In this document: positions 21,597-32,184 of the stretch, in pieces
Position numbering within the stretch: position 1 is the stretch's first letter
Layout of the letters: each line of letters starts with the position of its first letter
Source: Hippopus hippopus
Lineage: Eukaryota; Mollusca; Bivalvia; Cardiida; Cardiidae
Reading direction: 5' to 3'
Assembly: GCA_946811185.2 (NCBI GenBank)
Contig: OX328101.1
Location: forward strand, 27,264,122-27,328,121
Length of the DNA: 64,000 nt
Notes under the pieces: generated by a model
What the model was told of the DNA's origin: nothing
The model's database searches: none
What the model saw: the letters and a program-made list of their open reading frames with translations, nothing else
Translations under genes and position numbers: made by a program

Positions 21597-22249
21597 TTAC
21601 TGTCTTTTTTGGAAAAAATTATCAATTGTTGTCTGCTTGGAAGTTTTTGCAACCCTCATATCTATCAAAAGCTCATCAAAGTCATTGACACATTTGAACA
21701 TTGACTCATTTCCAATCTGCAGAGCAAATTCTCTCAGTTTACTTAGATAATCCATGGCATCATTCATACATACAGTGGGTACCAACCATGTGATGCCTTG
21801 AAATCTGTGTCATTTAAGTCTGCAGCGAATTTGAGAGCTTTCTCTTTGATTAGAGGATCAGACACATTAATTTGCCGAGATGTGGCATCCAGAAACCATT
21901 TATAGCACAGAGCGTCAATGTTTTCATAAGAGACATTCCTATGGATTCGTTCAGAACAAGGGTCACCACTTTCGTACTCCTCGAGAATTTCTCGTTTGCG
22001 TTTTGCAACACTCTGAATTTGTGTGCGGCTACTCCCGATTCGGGGTCTAGCTCCGATGTTATTTTTGTGATTGTTTCTCTGGAGAAACAATCACAAAAAT
22101 AACATCGGAGCTAGACCCCGAATCGGGAGTAGTGTGCGGCCTACACCAAACTCAGTAGCAATAATCCGTGAAGAACGTCCAGATTCAAGCATTTGAACAA
22201 CTTTCACACGGTCCTCTAGAGAGAGGAATTTACGTTTCGAGAGCGACAT
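21597..22249 (-). pseudogene. Tigger transposase remnant
   Basis: The reading starts at ATG 22249 with MSLSKRKFLSLEDRV and ESGRSSRIIATEFGVGRT, the pipsqueak/CENP-B-type DNA-binding helix-turn-helix. A palindromic insertion (22030-22131) brings in an in-frame stop at 22093-22091. Beyond it the frame resumes with QSVAKRKREILEEYESG and DALCYKWFLDA, the second (CENPB-type) binding domain, up to ASHGW. There a deletion removes the whole catalytic domain. The frame then shifts into AMDYLSKLREFALQIG and the tail up to a stop at 21597. It cannot make an active transposase. Confidence 0.9.
22021..22140. repeat. 102-bp perfect palindrome with 9-bp flanking duplication
   Basis: Arms 22030-22079 and 22082-22131 are exact complements over 50 bp with a 2-base loop. 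GTGTGCGGC occurs directly at 22021-22029 and 22132-22140. The 111-bp gain keeps the transposase frame but adds a stop. Confidence 0.92.
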
Positions 22250-22850
22250 GATAGCAAGAATTGAATGCAATAGAAAATTTCCACCCATTTTTAAAATCAC
22301 CGAGTTCGCAGTTTTGTTAAATGTGTAAACAACTTCGATTGACGTGATGTTCAATTTCATATTATTATAACAAATTACCCATCTGCAAAAATACCGATAA
22401 ACTTTCATTGCCATTCATCCTTTAAAGATGAAACACGAAAATAAACAACAATTGTCGGTCATTTACCCGTAATTAGGGGTTGTATAATCTGTAATTGTCT
22501 GTTTGCACGTTTTACATTGTGTAGTCGACTTTGTCAATAACTACAGTATAGTGTTAATTATCAATTTTCCGTATCCCGACAAATTAGGTCGTGTGTTGTG
22601 TCAGCTGACCTTTGTTTAGGTGTGATATACTGTTGATCCCGACCAATTAATGTGACCGCTGGCTGCATTTCACAATATCACGCTATACACAGTGCAATTA
22701 AAGAAGGAAATTGCATGGGGGGAATTCGAGTGGCCATTGTCGATAGATCGGCCGCTGTTCAGGTATGACCGCTAACTCAGATTTGACTGTATTGGGACAC
22801 GAAAAAAAATTATTTTTTACCGTCCCAAAATTTAAGCAAAATACAGTAAT

Positions 22851-23207
22851 TTGGGCATTCTGGGTACAGAACTGAACTACTTTTCAAAACAACAACCATT
22901 ACTTTGAATTTCGAAATGAAATAAACATTTACTCAATAAAACGCTACCTGGTGCGATTCATTCAGCTATGATCGGCAAGCATGTAACCTTTGCACCGGCC
23001 ATTTATTAAAACAGCCCCTACATGCTTGGGTAATAGGCAAATGGCTTTGGTATAAGCCCTACTTTTCCCAAGTATTCGGGGATGGGTGATGCGTCATAGC
23101 AGACCGGTCGAATCTTTGAAGAATATGACATGCGCAGACAACGAGACGACAGTATTGGAGTTTCTGAGAACTCTGGACAGACGTGGAGATTTGTCTTTGG
23201 TAGGATA
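22851..23207. other. Nothing recognised
   Basis: No element or exon supported. Confidence 0.3.
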
Positions 23208-23293
23208 GAAAAAAGTTTTTCCTTTTCCCACAATGTTTTCAATTGCCTTTCTTCTCAGTGTCACTAAAATATGGGATTGTTTGGAAAAGGGTC
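23208..23293. mobile_element. Family 1 MITE, right fragment
   Basis: CCTTTTCCCACAATGTTTTC through a GGATTGTTTGGAAAAGGGTC end; the left half is missing. Confidence 0.65.
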
Positions 23294-24488
23294 AGCATGT
23301 TGCCTTCTTCATCAGAGAGACAAGAAACAATATTGAAAACATCCTTTTCCTTGTATAATATGGATGATCTGATTCAGTTTGATACATACATATTTATGCA
23401 AAAAGCATTGTGTCAAAAAAGTATTGTTCAATTTTGGCAATTTATTTTGTCACAACATGTTTTTTTTTTAAACTAAGAAAGAGACGCCGATAGTCTGCAT
23501 CTTCCCCTCAGCAAATTTTCCCCAAAGAAAGTAGTTTTCTCCTGGAGAAATCATTTTTCCCCTAAGAAAATAACTTTCCCTTCTGTAATACAAAGTATTG
23601 TACTAAGATTTAGTTTGTAAACCTACTCCCAGAACGAATGATCGGCTGCAAAAATGACAAATGTTTTCGTTCATGAGTCATCCGCCTTTGAGGTTCATGG
23701 ATAACCATCACTAATTGCCTGATTTCGTACTTTCTATCATCTTGGCACAGAATTTTCTGCACACGCTCCTGGTATTATAAAAAAAAACATGCAGTATTAT
23801 TTAAAAAAAAACAACAACACTGGATCCCAGGATTTGGTATTCATCGCTTTTATTGGTGTGTTAAGACGTGAAAACCAAGTCAGTGTTTATTCTGGACAGG
23901 GGTGATTGCACGACTCGCTCTAAAACCGACTAGGTCGCCCCAATATTGCTACATAATGCGCAACAAAGAAGAGATAAAAAGAGATGCAAAAAAAAATTAC
24001 ATATATAACATGTATAAACTCCAGGGAAAATGTACAAAATTTTCATGGAAAATTTCCCATCCAATGACACTTCCCTAAAACCCGATTTTCCAAGTTGTTC
24101 TATTTTAAGATCGCTTGCAGACAAATTCTGCTGAATGGGAAAAAATCCTATTTTCTCTCCACATTCAAGTGTTATGAAAACATACAGTTGGGATATTCTA
24201 ACCTGGAAAAATCCACGTTTCAGTATATTTCAGTTAATAATTTTGGTAAATATATGGGACTTTGTAGGCCAACCAATTACAAAATGTAAACAAATAGCAG
24301 ACGCTTTTTCCTCTCAATTGAGTTTTGGATTTTATTTATGTGTGAAGTGATGAAGATCAGCAACCGCTGATTTCTATTAGATCTACTATTACTTCTGATG
24401 AAGATCATAGACAAAATTGTCCTTTTCAAAAAACAAACTAGACCTAGATCGAGTCTGCAGTTGTTCATAGCATGTGACGTTTCTGCAG
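23294..24488. other. Nothing firm
   Basis: An acceptor-like TTTTTGCAG on the minus strand (near 23655) is followed by only a few codons. No element recognised. Short A-rich tracts at 23779 and 23802. Confidence 0.3.
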
Positions 24489-24575
24489 TGTCCTAATTTA
24501 TGTGAAAAGATGTTCCATAATTGGCGTAACTACAATAAAAAGCTGAAACTGTCAGACTCAAAGAATAATAAATGA
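24489..24575 (+). CDS. Weak candidate exon, unidentified
   Basis: After CGTTTCTGCAG a 28-codon frame, CPNLCEKMFHNWRNYNKKLK and on to a stop, reads as protein. It is short enough to be chance in AT-rich DNA. It is just upstream of the better candidate at 24636, but in another frame. Confidence 0.2.
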   Translation, partial: CPNLCEKMFHNWRNYNKKLKLSDSKNNK

Positions 24576-24635
24576 ATTAATGCTTACTTAGGGTACAAAA
24601 CTAAGTCAAAATTCAATGAATCCTCAAAATGATAG

Positions 24636-24797
24636 GCTGATGAACAATCCAAGAGTAGGCAATTGGTCGCAGACGATCCTGGGTCAGACAGTGTAATTGT
24701 TGAGGAAATTGAAAGTACACAATTGCTATCGACATCCTCTGACCGAAGTCCGCTTTCCCTTGTTCATGAAACTGAGAGTTCAGTACCCAAGAGTTAA
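24636..24797 (+). CDS. Candidate terminal exon, unidentified
   Basis: Fifty-three codons open from a TAG acceptor-like site to a stop. The product includes VADDPGSDSVIVEEIES and SSDRSPLSLVHETESS, an acidic, Ser-rich tail typical of disordered C-termini and with balanced codon use. The acceptor lacks a good pyrimidine tract. Could be the end of a host gene or of a transposon protein. Confidence 0.3.
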   Translation, partial: ADEQSKSRQLVADDPGSDSVIVEEIESTQLLSTSSDRSPLSLVHETESSVPKS

Positions 24798-25067
24798 GTG
24801 TTCACAAAAGAGTTTAATTCATTTTCATATTGTTTGAGTGAAACATGTGTATTTCAAAGATTAATACCAGTGTTCTATTGATAGTACATAATGTATAATG
24901 TATATCACATACATGACATTGTATAATGATGGACACCAACATATATAGCAATACAGTAAATTTTCCCCAAATATGGCGTTTGTTGCGCACATTTCCCCTT
25001 TTGACCAGCGTCCTCCCCAAACCCCCCGAAAAAAGCCCTGCGCAATATTTTTTAAAATTTGTCTGCT

Positions 25068-25256
25068 TTAACCCTTTAACCGACTACAAAATTTTGGATT
25101 TGGTCATGTTGAAAGTGTTTGCAGAGGACAAATTACCTGTTGCTAAAATGATGACATTTCTTTGTGAAAGAGTAGTAAAAATTGTGGGAAAATTCTTTCC
25201 AATAGTTCATTTGTTAGGGTCATTAAAACATACAATTATTTGGCAAACAGTAAATA
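25068..25256. mobile_element. Family 1 MITE, core lost
   Basis: TTAACCCTTTAACCGAC and GTTTGCAGAGGACAAATTA at left. The hairpin centre is missing (AAAATTGTGGGAAAATTC only). Confidence 0.7.
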
Positions 25257-25649
25257 GAACATTTTGAAAATGCATGGGTCATAATGAGTATTTATCTTGT
25301 TCAACTTGAAAATTGTATGGAAAAAAAAACCAATAGCATATGGAGTCAATCTTTAAGTATATTTTCTGTGAAGACATAATATACTCAATAATTTTCGACT
25401 CAAGACAAAATAATGTCCAGAGTCTATTTGACATTTTTAATTCTTTACCAAAAATGACAAAGAGAAAACTCTGTGATAATGGGTAAAATACGCACAGATG
25501 TTTCAAGCACTTTTTAAATTTAGTTGTGAGGTAAAGGGTTAATGGAATTATACAGGTATATTGAAATACTGTTTTTCTCTATCAATGTAACTTGATGTTG
25601 ATTTGCTGGTTGATACCTTGATTATATTAATTTATTTTTATCTTTGCAG

Positions 25650-25682
25650 ATCTACAATTTGACCAGATTTGAATGTGTTAAG
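25650..25682 (+). CDS. Candidate 33-bp internal microexon
   Basis: TTTTTATCTTTGCAG precedes 33 bases and GTAAGAGTC follows. Both sites are near consensus. Only frame 0 is open and gives IYNLTRFECVK, eleven whole codons. The host gene is not identified; strand agrees with the candidate exon at 16473, but linkage is not shown. Confidence 0.45.
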
Positions 25683-25689
25683 GTAAGAG

Positions 25690-26534
25690 TCAATTTAAAT
25701 GGGGTAACTATAGACAAACTTTAAAACAATTGAAAAATTCAATACAAAATTTGTTGGAATTGTGATAATGCAAGTTAATAAAATAAACTCTTTATGATCA
25801 ATAAATTGAATTGAATTTGCATTTGACAAACAAGCGCACTTACATTTAAGTGTTTAACACATTTTTATGTCATATAGTTAATCTGAGGAAGCATATTAGG
25901 GGATAAAAAAAACACCTGTAAATTGCACTTAAAGGCGTTTCACAGAGTTATTTCTAGCACAGAGAATTTCGTGAAACTTGACACAGAAACACTTCAAAGT
26001 ATGTTCTTTAAATATGTGAAGAGATAATCAGACGTTGCCTGATGAACCAAAAAGTTCTGAGCCCACAAAGAACAAACCCTTCTTTCAAATTATACAAAAA
26101 CCCAATTATTGCAGCATACGTCAGAATTTTGTGACTATTATCTGTAATTTCAGTCAAATCATGTTCTCTGTGTTTTAAATTCATAGTGAAACAATGGATC
26201 CTCTGACTTTGATGAGAAATTAACAGATATTTCAAGTTTCAATAAAACCCTTAGCCCACAAAATTGCTTATCACAGAAAATCCGGACATTATTTGACCCT
26301 CAAAAAAATCTAGCGCAAACATTTTTCTCAAAACTATACATGATTATATCCTTTATCAAAAAATGCAAAAAAAAAGATAGGTTGCCAGGCTACTTTTCGC
26401 AATATTTGAACTCAATTACCTCCCTTGGAACAAAGAAAGTGACACAAAACACCCAAGATTTCAAATTACTTAGTAAGATGTATTATTTCTAGCACTAAAT
26501 CATGTTTTTTTTTCACAATAAAGATTGTACTCTG
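25690..26534. other. Nothing recognised
   Basis: AT-rich, intron-like sequence. GTAAAGGGTTAA at 25531 is the isolated end of a family 1 element. Confidence 0.3.
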
Positions 26535-26758
26535 TCAACCCTTTCCTTGATATAGCCTCGATTTAACATTGGTATGGGATGGCTTTGGAAAACATTTTGG
26601 CAAAAGGGGTAATTGTTCATTACAAGCAATTGTTCCTTTCCCCACAACTTTTTCTGCACAAACGGTTCTTTTAATCTCATTTAAACCTTGTTTAATATGT
26701 CATCTGCAGCTTCTTTCAGTTTTGAAGTTCCAATTTAATTCATTTAGGAAAGGGTTAA
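26535..26758. mobile_element. Family 1 MITE, divergent
   Basis: CAACCCTTTCC to GGAAAGGGTTAA. The core has changed to GGGGTAATTGTTCATTACAA. Confidence 0.65.
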
Positions 26759-26880
26759 TACCAAATACATGTGGTATATTTTAAAAGATGGGAGAATGGA
26801 AGAACAATACTAGTAAAACTGTCCAGAATTACTCAAAGGCATAGATTACTTACGGACGATCCTGATTTCTATCAATACCC

Positions 26881-26948
26881 AGGAAAGAGAATTAGAAAAC
26901 GTTGAAAAGGAGAAAATACTTGTAATTTTCTCTTTTTACCACACTAAA
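26881..26948. mobile_element. Family 1 MITE core fragment
   Basis: GAAAACGTTGAAAAGGAGAA with a partial mirror; both ends missing. Confidence 0.45.
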
Positions 26949-28419
26949 CATACTATCCGGATAAGTAATGTCCGACAAATGTACATGTTCCGTTTTCGCT
27001 GTTTAGGAATGATTTACACCTTCATAAACTGATCTTTAAAAAAAAATGTATCTACCACTACTTTCTCCACGTCTTGCAGCAAAAATCAGTAGTCCAATAA
27101 TAGTACTACAATCAGACAAAGTTACGTGCTAGAAAACAGAGAAGCGAAGAGACATGTGCAAAAATGTTGCGCACTGGCAACCCGACGAAACGTCGTTAAT
27201 TACACACAAAGTTGCATTATTAATGGTGTTACTAAAATTATAGATGCTGAATTATTTGACTTTCTACTTTACATATATTTCATCATCAACATTTTTTTCT
27301 TTAATAAAACCACAAAAAAGTTGGGTCAACATCTAGATAATTTATATTTTCTTCCAGAAATAAGTCACTAAATGACCTGTTTCTTGTCCTCTTATCCCAA
27401 AGACAGTACAAGTGTCAAAGACATCCTCTGCTGAGCACTAAATGATATTTGTGTATCTGATGAAACAGTAACTACAAAACTGTTATATTCAACTTGCCCT
27501 GTCATTCAGTGATTTCTTTTATGCATATCAAGATCACACATGATCCTTCTCCATTCAACTCTTTTTACTGTCATCATTTTGTTCAAATCTTTTAAGCTCT
27601 AAAGTTTTGCTTTTATCATCTTTAAATACAGATATGCTTGCTAAATGACCAGAGCTGTCAAAGCGCCATAAAACAACATTCATTCATTATTCAACACGGA
27701 AAAAAATGAAATTTCAATGACAATCTTCATTGAATTTCTAACACCTTTCCATAATGGTAAGTGATAGAGATATTGCATGTTAAGAATTGGCACAAATGGT
27801 TTTATTAAAGGTTTGACTCCAGAAATTATGGCTCAGATTTTGTTCAGATTTAATTTTGACTCTTTAAAAAATTCTATCGCAAGTGTCATAGGCTTATGAG
27901 ATTTCAGAGTCTAGCAGAAAAAAAAAAGTCTAGCATCAGCAATGTGTTGTGTACAAGTTTCTGAAGTGTTGGGTTTGGGACAGGTATTCAAAGTATTTCA
28001 TTAGTTGATGGAGAATAACATTACAAATAAAATCGGATGATTCCTTTAAAACAGCACCATGTCTTTTGAATTGGTAGGCATGATATATATTGAAGTATCC
28101 TAGCATGATGTGTGTCGTTCAGACACACATTTACTTTAACATGTTTGAAGGTTAGTAAACCAAAGGGATTGCAATTTGCCACTAAGGTATTATCAGTATG
28201 AATTTATCATTAAAAATTCTGTCCAATAATCAGAAAAGCAGAAATACATGAAACATGTAAATATTCATTCAATGACTGTATATTATTTTTATATCAATTT
28301 TTTTGTATCAGCTGTATTTGTTGACCTTTAAAGCACACAATAAATCCAACAGCCTCTTTCGGTCTGGAAATAAGATCCCAATAATTGCAATTTCATGGTT
28401 GCTGTTATCTACGTTTTTT
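26949..28419. other. Nothing firm
   Basis: A frame at 27126-27371 with ENREAKRHVQKCCALATRR is open but unrecognised and starts without ATG. No repeats of the known families. Confidence 0.3.
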
Positions 28420-28533
28420 TAGCCAGGTGGACAGTGTAAGTGACAGTTCAGACTGCATGTTTTGTGCATTTTGATCTTGATCTATACTGGCTGCAAAGAG
28501 AAGTAAAGTTTTGAAAGATGCTTTAAGGGTTAA
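28420..28533. mobile_element. Family 2 MITE, partial
   Basis: CAGACTGCATGTTTTGTGCA centre and a CTTTAAGGGTTAA right end. Confidence 0.65.
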
Positions 28534-28701
28534 ATATTTGTACATGTTGTATATTTGGTATGTTGCCTTTTGTTGCTATATAAATCTAAATTTACAGTCT
28601 AAGAAAAGAAGTACCTCACTTTCTCAAGAAATTTTGGATGTCAAGGATCGTAAATCTAACTATAAAACAAAACAACTCATTCTCTTGTTCAGTGTTAAAT
28701 G

Positions 28702-28936
28702 TTAAACCTTTCCAAAACAACAAACTGTAGACTCTCCCAAATTAAAAGTAAATGCAGATGACAAATATGAAATTGGTACAAATTACTGGTACCTGTATTT
28801 CTGTGATAGGGTAGAAAACATTGTAGGAAAATGAGAAAATGCTGGTTTACAGCATTCTCCATTTTGCCCTCAGTGTTTACAAAAGCCCTTTTATTTTTAG
28901 GGTCATTTAAACTTGGGATTGTTTGGTAACAGGTCA
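28702..28936. mobile_element. Family 1 MITE, array member 1
   Basis: TTAAACCTTTCCAAAACAAC at left, TTTGGTAACAGGTCA at right, core GAAAATGCTGGTTTACAGC. Confidence 0.75.
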
Positions 28937-29024
28937 AGGATCTGAAGTCCAACCATTATAAAAAAAAACAAACTTTGTTTTCTTACGCAATGTTGAATTT
29001 TTAGAATCTTATGCTGTATTGAAT

Positions 29025-29240
29025 GTGAACCTTTCCCAAACAACAAATTGTTGACTCTTTGAAAGTTAAAGTATCTGCAGACAAGAAATTTGAAATTGGT
29101 ACATATATGAGCTGTAGTTGTATGTAAAAACATTGTGGTAAAAGAAGAAAATGGTGCCTATATTTTTCAGCATTTTCTCTTTTTCCCACAATGTTTTCAA
29201 AAGCCCTTTATATTTAAGTTTGTTTGGTAATAGGTAAAGG
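29025..29240. mobile_element. Family 1 MITE, array member 2
   Basis: GAACCTTTCCCAAACAAC to GGTAATAGGTAAAGG. The core is interrupted by GGTGCCTATATTTTTC. Confidence 0.68.
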
Positions 29241-29356
29241 ATTTCTATTCCAATGATAAAAGAAAAATGTTTTCTTATGTAATGTTGAATATTGATCTTG
29301 GATCCAATTGTTAAAAAAAAAAAAGAGTATCTCATTTCCTTGTTCAGTGTTGAATG

Positions 29357-29563
29357 TTAACCCTTTCCCAAACCACAAACTGTTGAAACTTATCTAAGGA
29401 TGATGAATTTGAAATTGGTACAAATGAGCTGCAGTTCTCTGATAAGGTAGAAACATTGTGGAAAATGGAGTAAAAGCTAGTTACCAGCATTTTCTCTTTC
29501 TCCCACAGTGTTTTCAAAAGCCCTTTTCTTTCTACGGATTTGGATTGTTTGGTGAAAGGTAAA
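29357..29563. mobile_element. Family 1 MITE, array member 3
   Basis: TTAACCCTTTCCCAAACCAC to GGTGAAAGGTAAAGG; core TAAAAGCTAGTTACCAGC. Confidence 0.75.
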
Positions 29564-29688
29564 GGATCATAAGTCCAGCCATAAAAAAAAAAATGTTTTC
29601 ATATACAGTGTTGAATGTAATGGGTCTTGGATTCAATTGGACAATTTGGACAATCTCATTTTCTAATTCAATGTTGAATGTAAACCCT

Positions 29689-29900
29689 CTCCCAAACAAC
29701 AAATTGTTGACTCTTCTGAATAGAAAGTAACATGCAGTCCACAAATTTGAAATTAGCAAATGAGCTTTGGTTCTTGAATAAGGTAGAAAGTTGGGGGAAA
29801 TGCTCCTATTACAGTATTTTCTCTTTTTTTCTACAATCTTTTCAAATGCCCTCTTTTTTTTTAGGGTGGTTCAAACTTTGGATTGTTTGGTAAAGGGTAA
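29689..29900. mobile_element. Family 1 MITE, array member 4
   Basis: GTAAACCCTCTCCCAAACAA to GGTAAAGGGTAAGG; core worn to AATGCTCCTATTACAG. Confidence 0.7.
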
Positions 29901-29906
29901 GGGATC

Positions 29907-30117
29907 TTAACCCAAAAAGCGCCTTCAAAACAAAAGTTGACTTTGCAGCCAGTGTAGATCAAGATCAGACAGCACAAAACATGCAGTCTTATCTTTGATC
30001 TACATTGTCAGCCTTGCTGAGACAGTCTGGACAAAAGTTACCATAAATTTGCCATTATGGGTCTTTATTTCTAGATTGAAAAAGTTCATTTGGTTTATTC
30101 AGTGCTCTAAGGGTTAA
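29907..30117. mobile_element. Family 2 MITE, long form
   Basis: TTAACCCAAAAAGCGCC to CTCTAAGGGTTAA with both TTAA ends kept; centre CAGACAGCACAAAACATG. Confidence 0.82.
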
Positions 30118-30207
30118 GTCTATGCAATGTCTATTGTTAAGGATCTTAAATCCAATGTTTAAAAAATGCAACTCATTTCTGTATTCAGTGTTGAATGTGA
30201 AGGATCG

Positions 30208-30400
30208 AAATCCAAAAAAAAAGAAAGAAAAAAAAAGAAAATGGAAAAAAAAAGAAAAAAAAAAAAAAAAAAAAACCCTAGAAGAAAGAAAAAAAAAAAC
30301 CTTAAGAAAAAAAAAATAATAATAATAAAAATAAGAATTAAAAAAAAAAGGGGAAAAAAAAAGAAAAAGAAATTTAAAAAAAAAGCAAAAAAAAAAGGAA
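30208..30400. repeat. Purine-rich low-complexity tract
   Basis: About 190 bases, almost only A and G on the plus strand. It extends the A-run of the array spacer. The long open frames on both strands (Lys-rich and Phe-rich) follow from composition. Confidence 0.9.
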
Positions 30401-30480
30401 GCAAATTTTCATATTCAGTGTCAAATTTTAAGGATATAAATCCAACCATAAATTCAGTATACCATTGCAATGAAGGTTAA

Positions 30481-31453
30481 GTCTATTGAAGTAAATTCTT
30501 AAAATGGCTTGGAAAATGTAATATAATTGTTTGATTTTGACAAAAATAAAACTAGTAATGAAAATAAAATATTTCTAAATTCATGGTTAAGAAAGGTTGC
30601 CTTTGCTCAATGGATGATTTCCTTGCACTGGTTAGTATCCAGGAATTATAATCGGATAGAGCAGTGTAGAGTACTTGGTGGGATCCAGGAAAAGTGGCTG
30701 TTGTATCATCAATAGTTTTAGATTGTGAATGAATTTTCAAAGAAAAAAACTTTTGTGTAGAGATCAACTGTCAACAATGACGGATCAAAGCAAGCCAGAA
30801 AGGTTGTTGATCTATTCAGGGGCAGATAATGACAGGAAATTCATCTTCACTGAGTGTAAGAAACACCGGCTCCTATCATCTTCTGACAAGTACAAGGTTG
30901 TAAGCAGGTTCAGTGTCAGCTAGCATAGTACTGGTTTGAATCCAGGTAGATGGCAGGTTAATCATAAATGCATAATTGTCTACAAATAAAGAGCTGATGC
31001 TGTCAGCCAATGACGGATCAAGGCAATCTTGAAAAGTTGTCGGTCTATTCAGGGGCAGCTGTGTTTCATTTGCAAAGTCAGCCTTTCAAATCTGTGTCAA
31101 AAACCAAGAATCTGAAACAAACAATTACAATATCACCTTGGAAAAAAGCCATTTTTAGAACTTACATCAGTGGATTTATTTCATCCTTTCACTGCCAGAA
31201 GCCATATTAGAAACACTGACAGCTGGCATAGATCAAGATCAGATTGTTGTACCACCAGAATTATTCGGCCCTGAAAAATCAAACAGCTTTGGAGTCCATA
31301 TTAAGTTAATATCTGATTCCAGAGCTGATTGAGAAGTTGAGTGTTCTTTATTGTCAACTCAAAAACAAATGAGATCAGGCAGTGATGCTAGGTGTCATTC
31401 TGTATATTTCTGTGTCCACTCCAAAGTTCATGTAATGAGGAATGATAGGGATC
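30481..31453. other. Local direct repeats, no gene
   Basis: The phrase ACTGTCAACAATGACGGATC at 30768 recurs as GCTGTCAGCCAATGACGGATC-like sequence near 31000, followed both times by a CTATTCAGGGGCAG block. This is a diverged duplication about 240 bp apart. A family 2 hairpin fragment lies at 31212-31270. Confidence 0.45.
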
Positions 31454-31620
31454 TTAACCCCTAAAGTGCCTGTCTATCATAACTATAATTTCTTTTGGCC
31501 AGTGTAGATTGAGATCAGCTGGATTTCTGTTCTTGCATATACACTGCCCAATTTATAATCATGCTGACCAAATTCTGTCTTTTCTGGGTATAAATGTGTT
31601 CATCTGGCACTTTAAGGGTT
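31454..31620. mobile_element. Family 2 MITE, degenerate long form
   Basis: TTAACCCCTAAAGTGCC to GGCACTTTAAGGGTT, whose ends mirror each other. Confidence 0.7.
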
Positions 31621-31751
31621 TTTATCCAGCAAGTATGAAGAATTCTTGGGTATATATATAGATTTACATGTATAATTTTTTTGCTGTGTTAATTTTTCTT
31701 TTTCTACAAGTTATTTCAAGTTATATGAAGTTTTTTACAAAATTTTGTATG

Positions 31752-31975
31752 TGAACTCTTTACCAAACAACAAAATTTTACCCTTGTCCCAATTCAAAGC
31801 TGTAAGACAAATGAAATGTGGCTCAATTGATGAAACCTGACTCTAAAAGGGTAGAAAACCATGTAGGAAAAGGAGAAACTGTTGGTAACCAGCATTTTCT
31901 CCTTTTCCTACTATGTTATAAAAAGGATTCTTCCCCAGGTTTGGTAAAAGTCGGGATTGTGTGGTAAAGGGTTAA
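31752..31975. mobile_element. Family 1 MITE
   Basis: GAACTCTTTACCAAACAAC to GGTAAAGGGTTAA; core GAAACTGTTGGTAACCAGC. Confidence 0.8.
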
Positions 31976-32184
31976 CTCTGTAACCGCATGGCAAAATTGG
32001 ACTGGTAAAATTGAAAGTATTTTCAGACTACAAATTATAGGTATTTATCTTTGGACAGGAAGAAATCAATGTGGAAAAAGGGGACAAATGCTGGTTACCA
32101 GCAAATTCTCCTTTTTCCACAATGTTTTCAAAAACCTTCATTGTTAAGGTTGCTAAATCTAAGGATTGTTTGGTAAAGAGTTAA
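31972..32184. mobile_element. Family 1 MITE sharing a TTAA with its neighbour
   Basis: It starts at the TTAA that ends the previous copy and runs to GGTAAAGAGTTAA; core AAATGCTGGTTACCAGC. Confidence 0.8.

Larger units (their letters stand above)
21134..22789 (-). mobile_element. Tigger/pogo-type DNA transposon, internally deleted
   Basis: It is bounded by perfect 12-bp terminal inverted repeats CAGTCAAATCTG and CAGATTTGACTG, each flanked by TA, the target duplication of the Tc1/mariner/pogo superfamily. Inside, on the minus strand, are an N-terminal CENP-B-like helix-turn-helix segment and a C-terminal tail of a Tigger transposase, but the DDE catalytic domain between them is deleted. Length is 1656 bp. 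The left end also has a 19-bp subterminal inverted repeat (21140-21158 with 21179-21197). Confidence 0.9.
20186..22850. repeat. Long-range inverted repeat enclosing the Tigger element
   Basis: GTATTTTGCTTAAATTTTGG near 20192-20216 is mirrored near 22822-22848. Two or three mismatches occur in about 28 bp, and both copies lie next to TA. The span may be a larger DNA transposon into which the Tigger element inserted. No transposase for it was recognised. Confidence 0.45.
28620..30470. repeat. Tandem array of a 300-330-bp unit made of MITE plus spacer
   Basis: The spacer phrase TTCAGTGTTGAATG, usually preceded by AAGGATC and TCCAA plus an A-run, recurs near 28690, 29000, 29340, 29670, 30185 and 30415. 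A family 1 MITE lies between successive copies. The regular order suggests that one MITE-plus-flank unit was amplified in tandem. Confidence 0.65.

Noticed and set aside
30159..30480. Lys-rich plus and Phe-rich minus frames of about 104 codons
   Set aside because: They are a direct result of the A/G-only composition.
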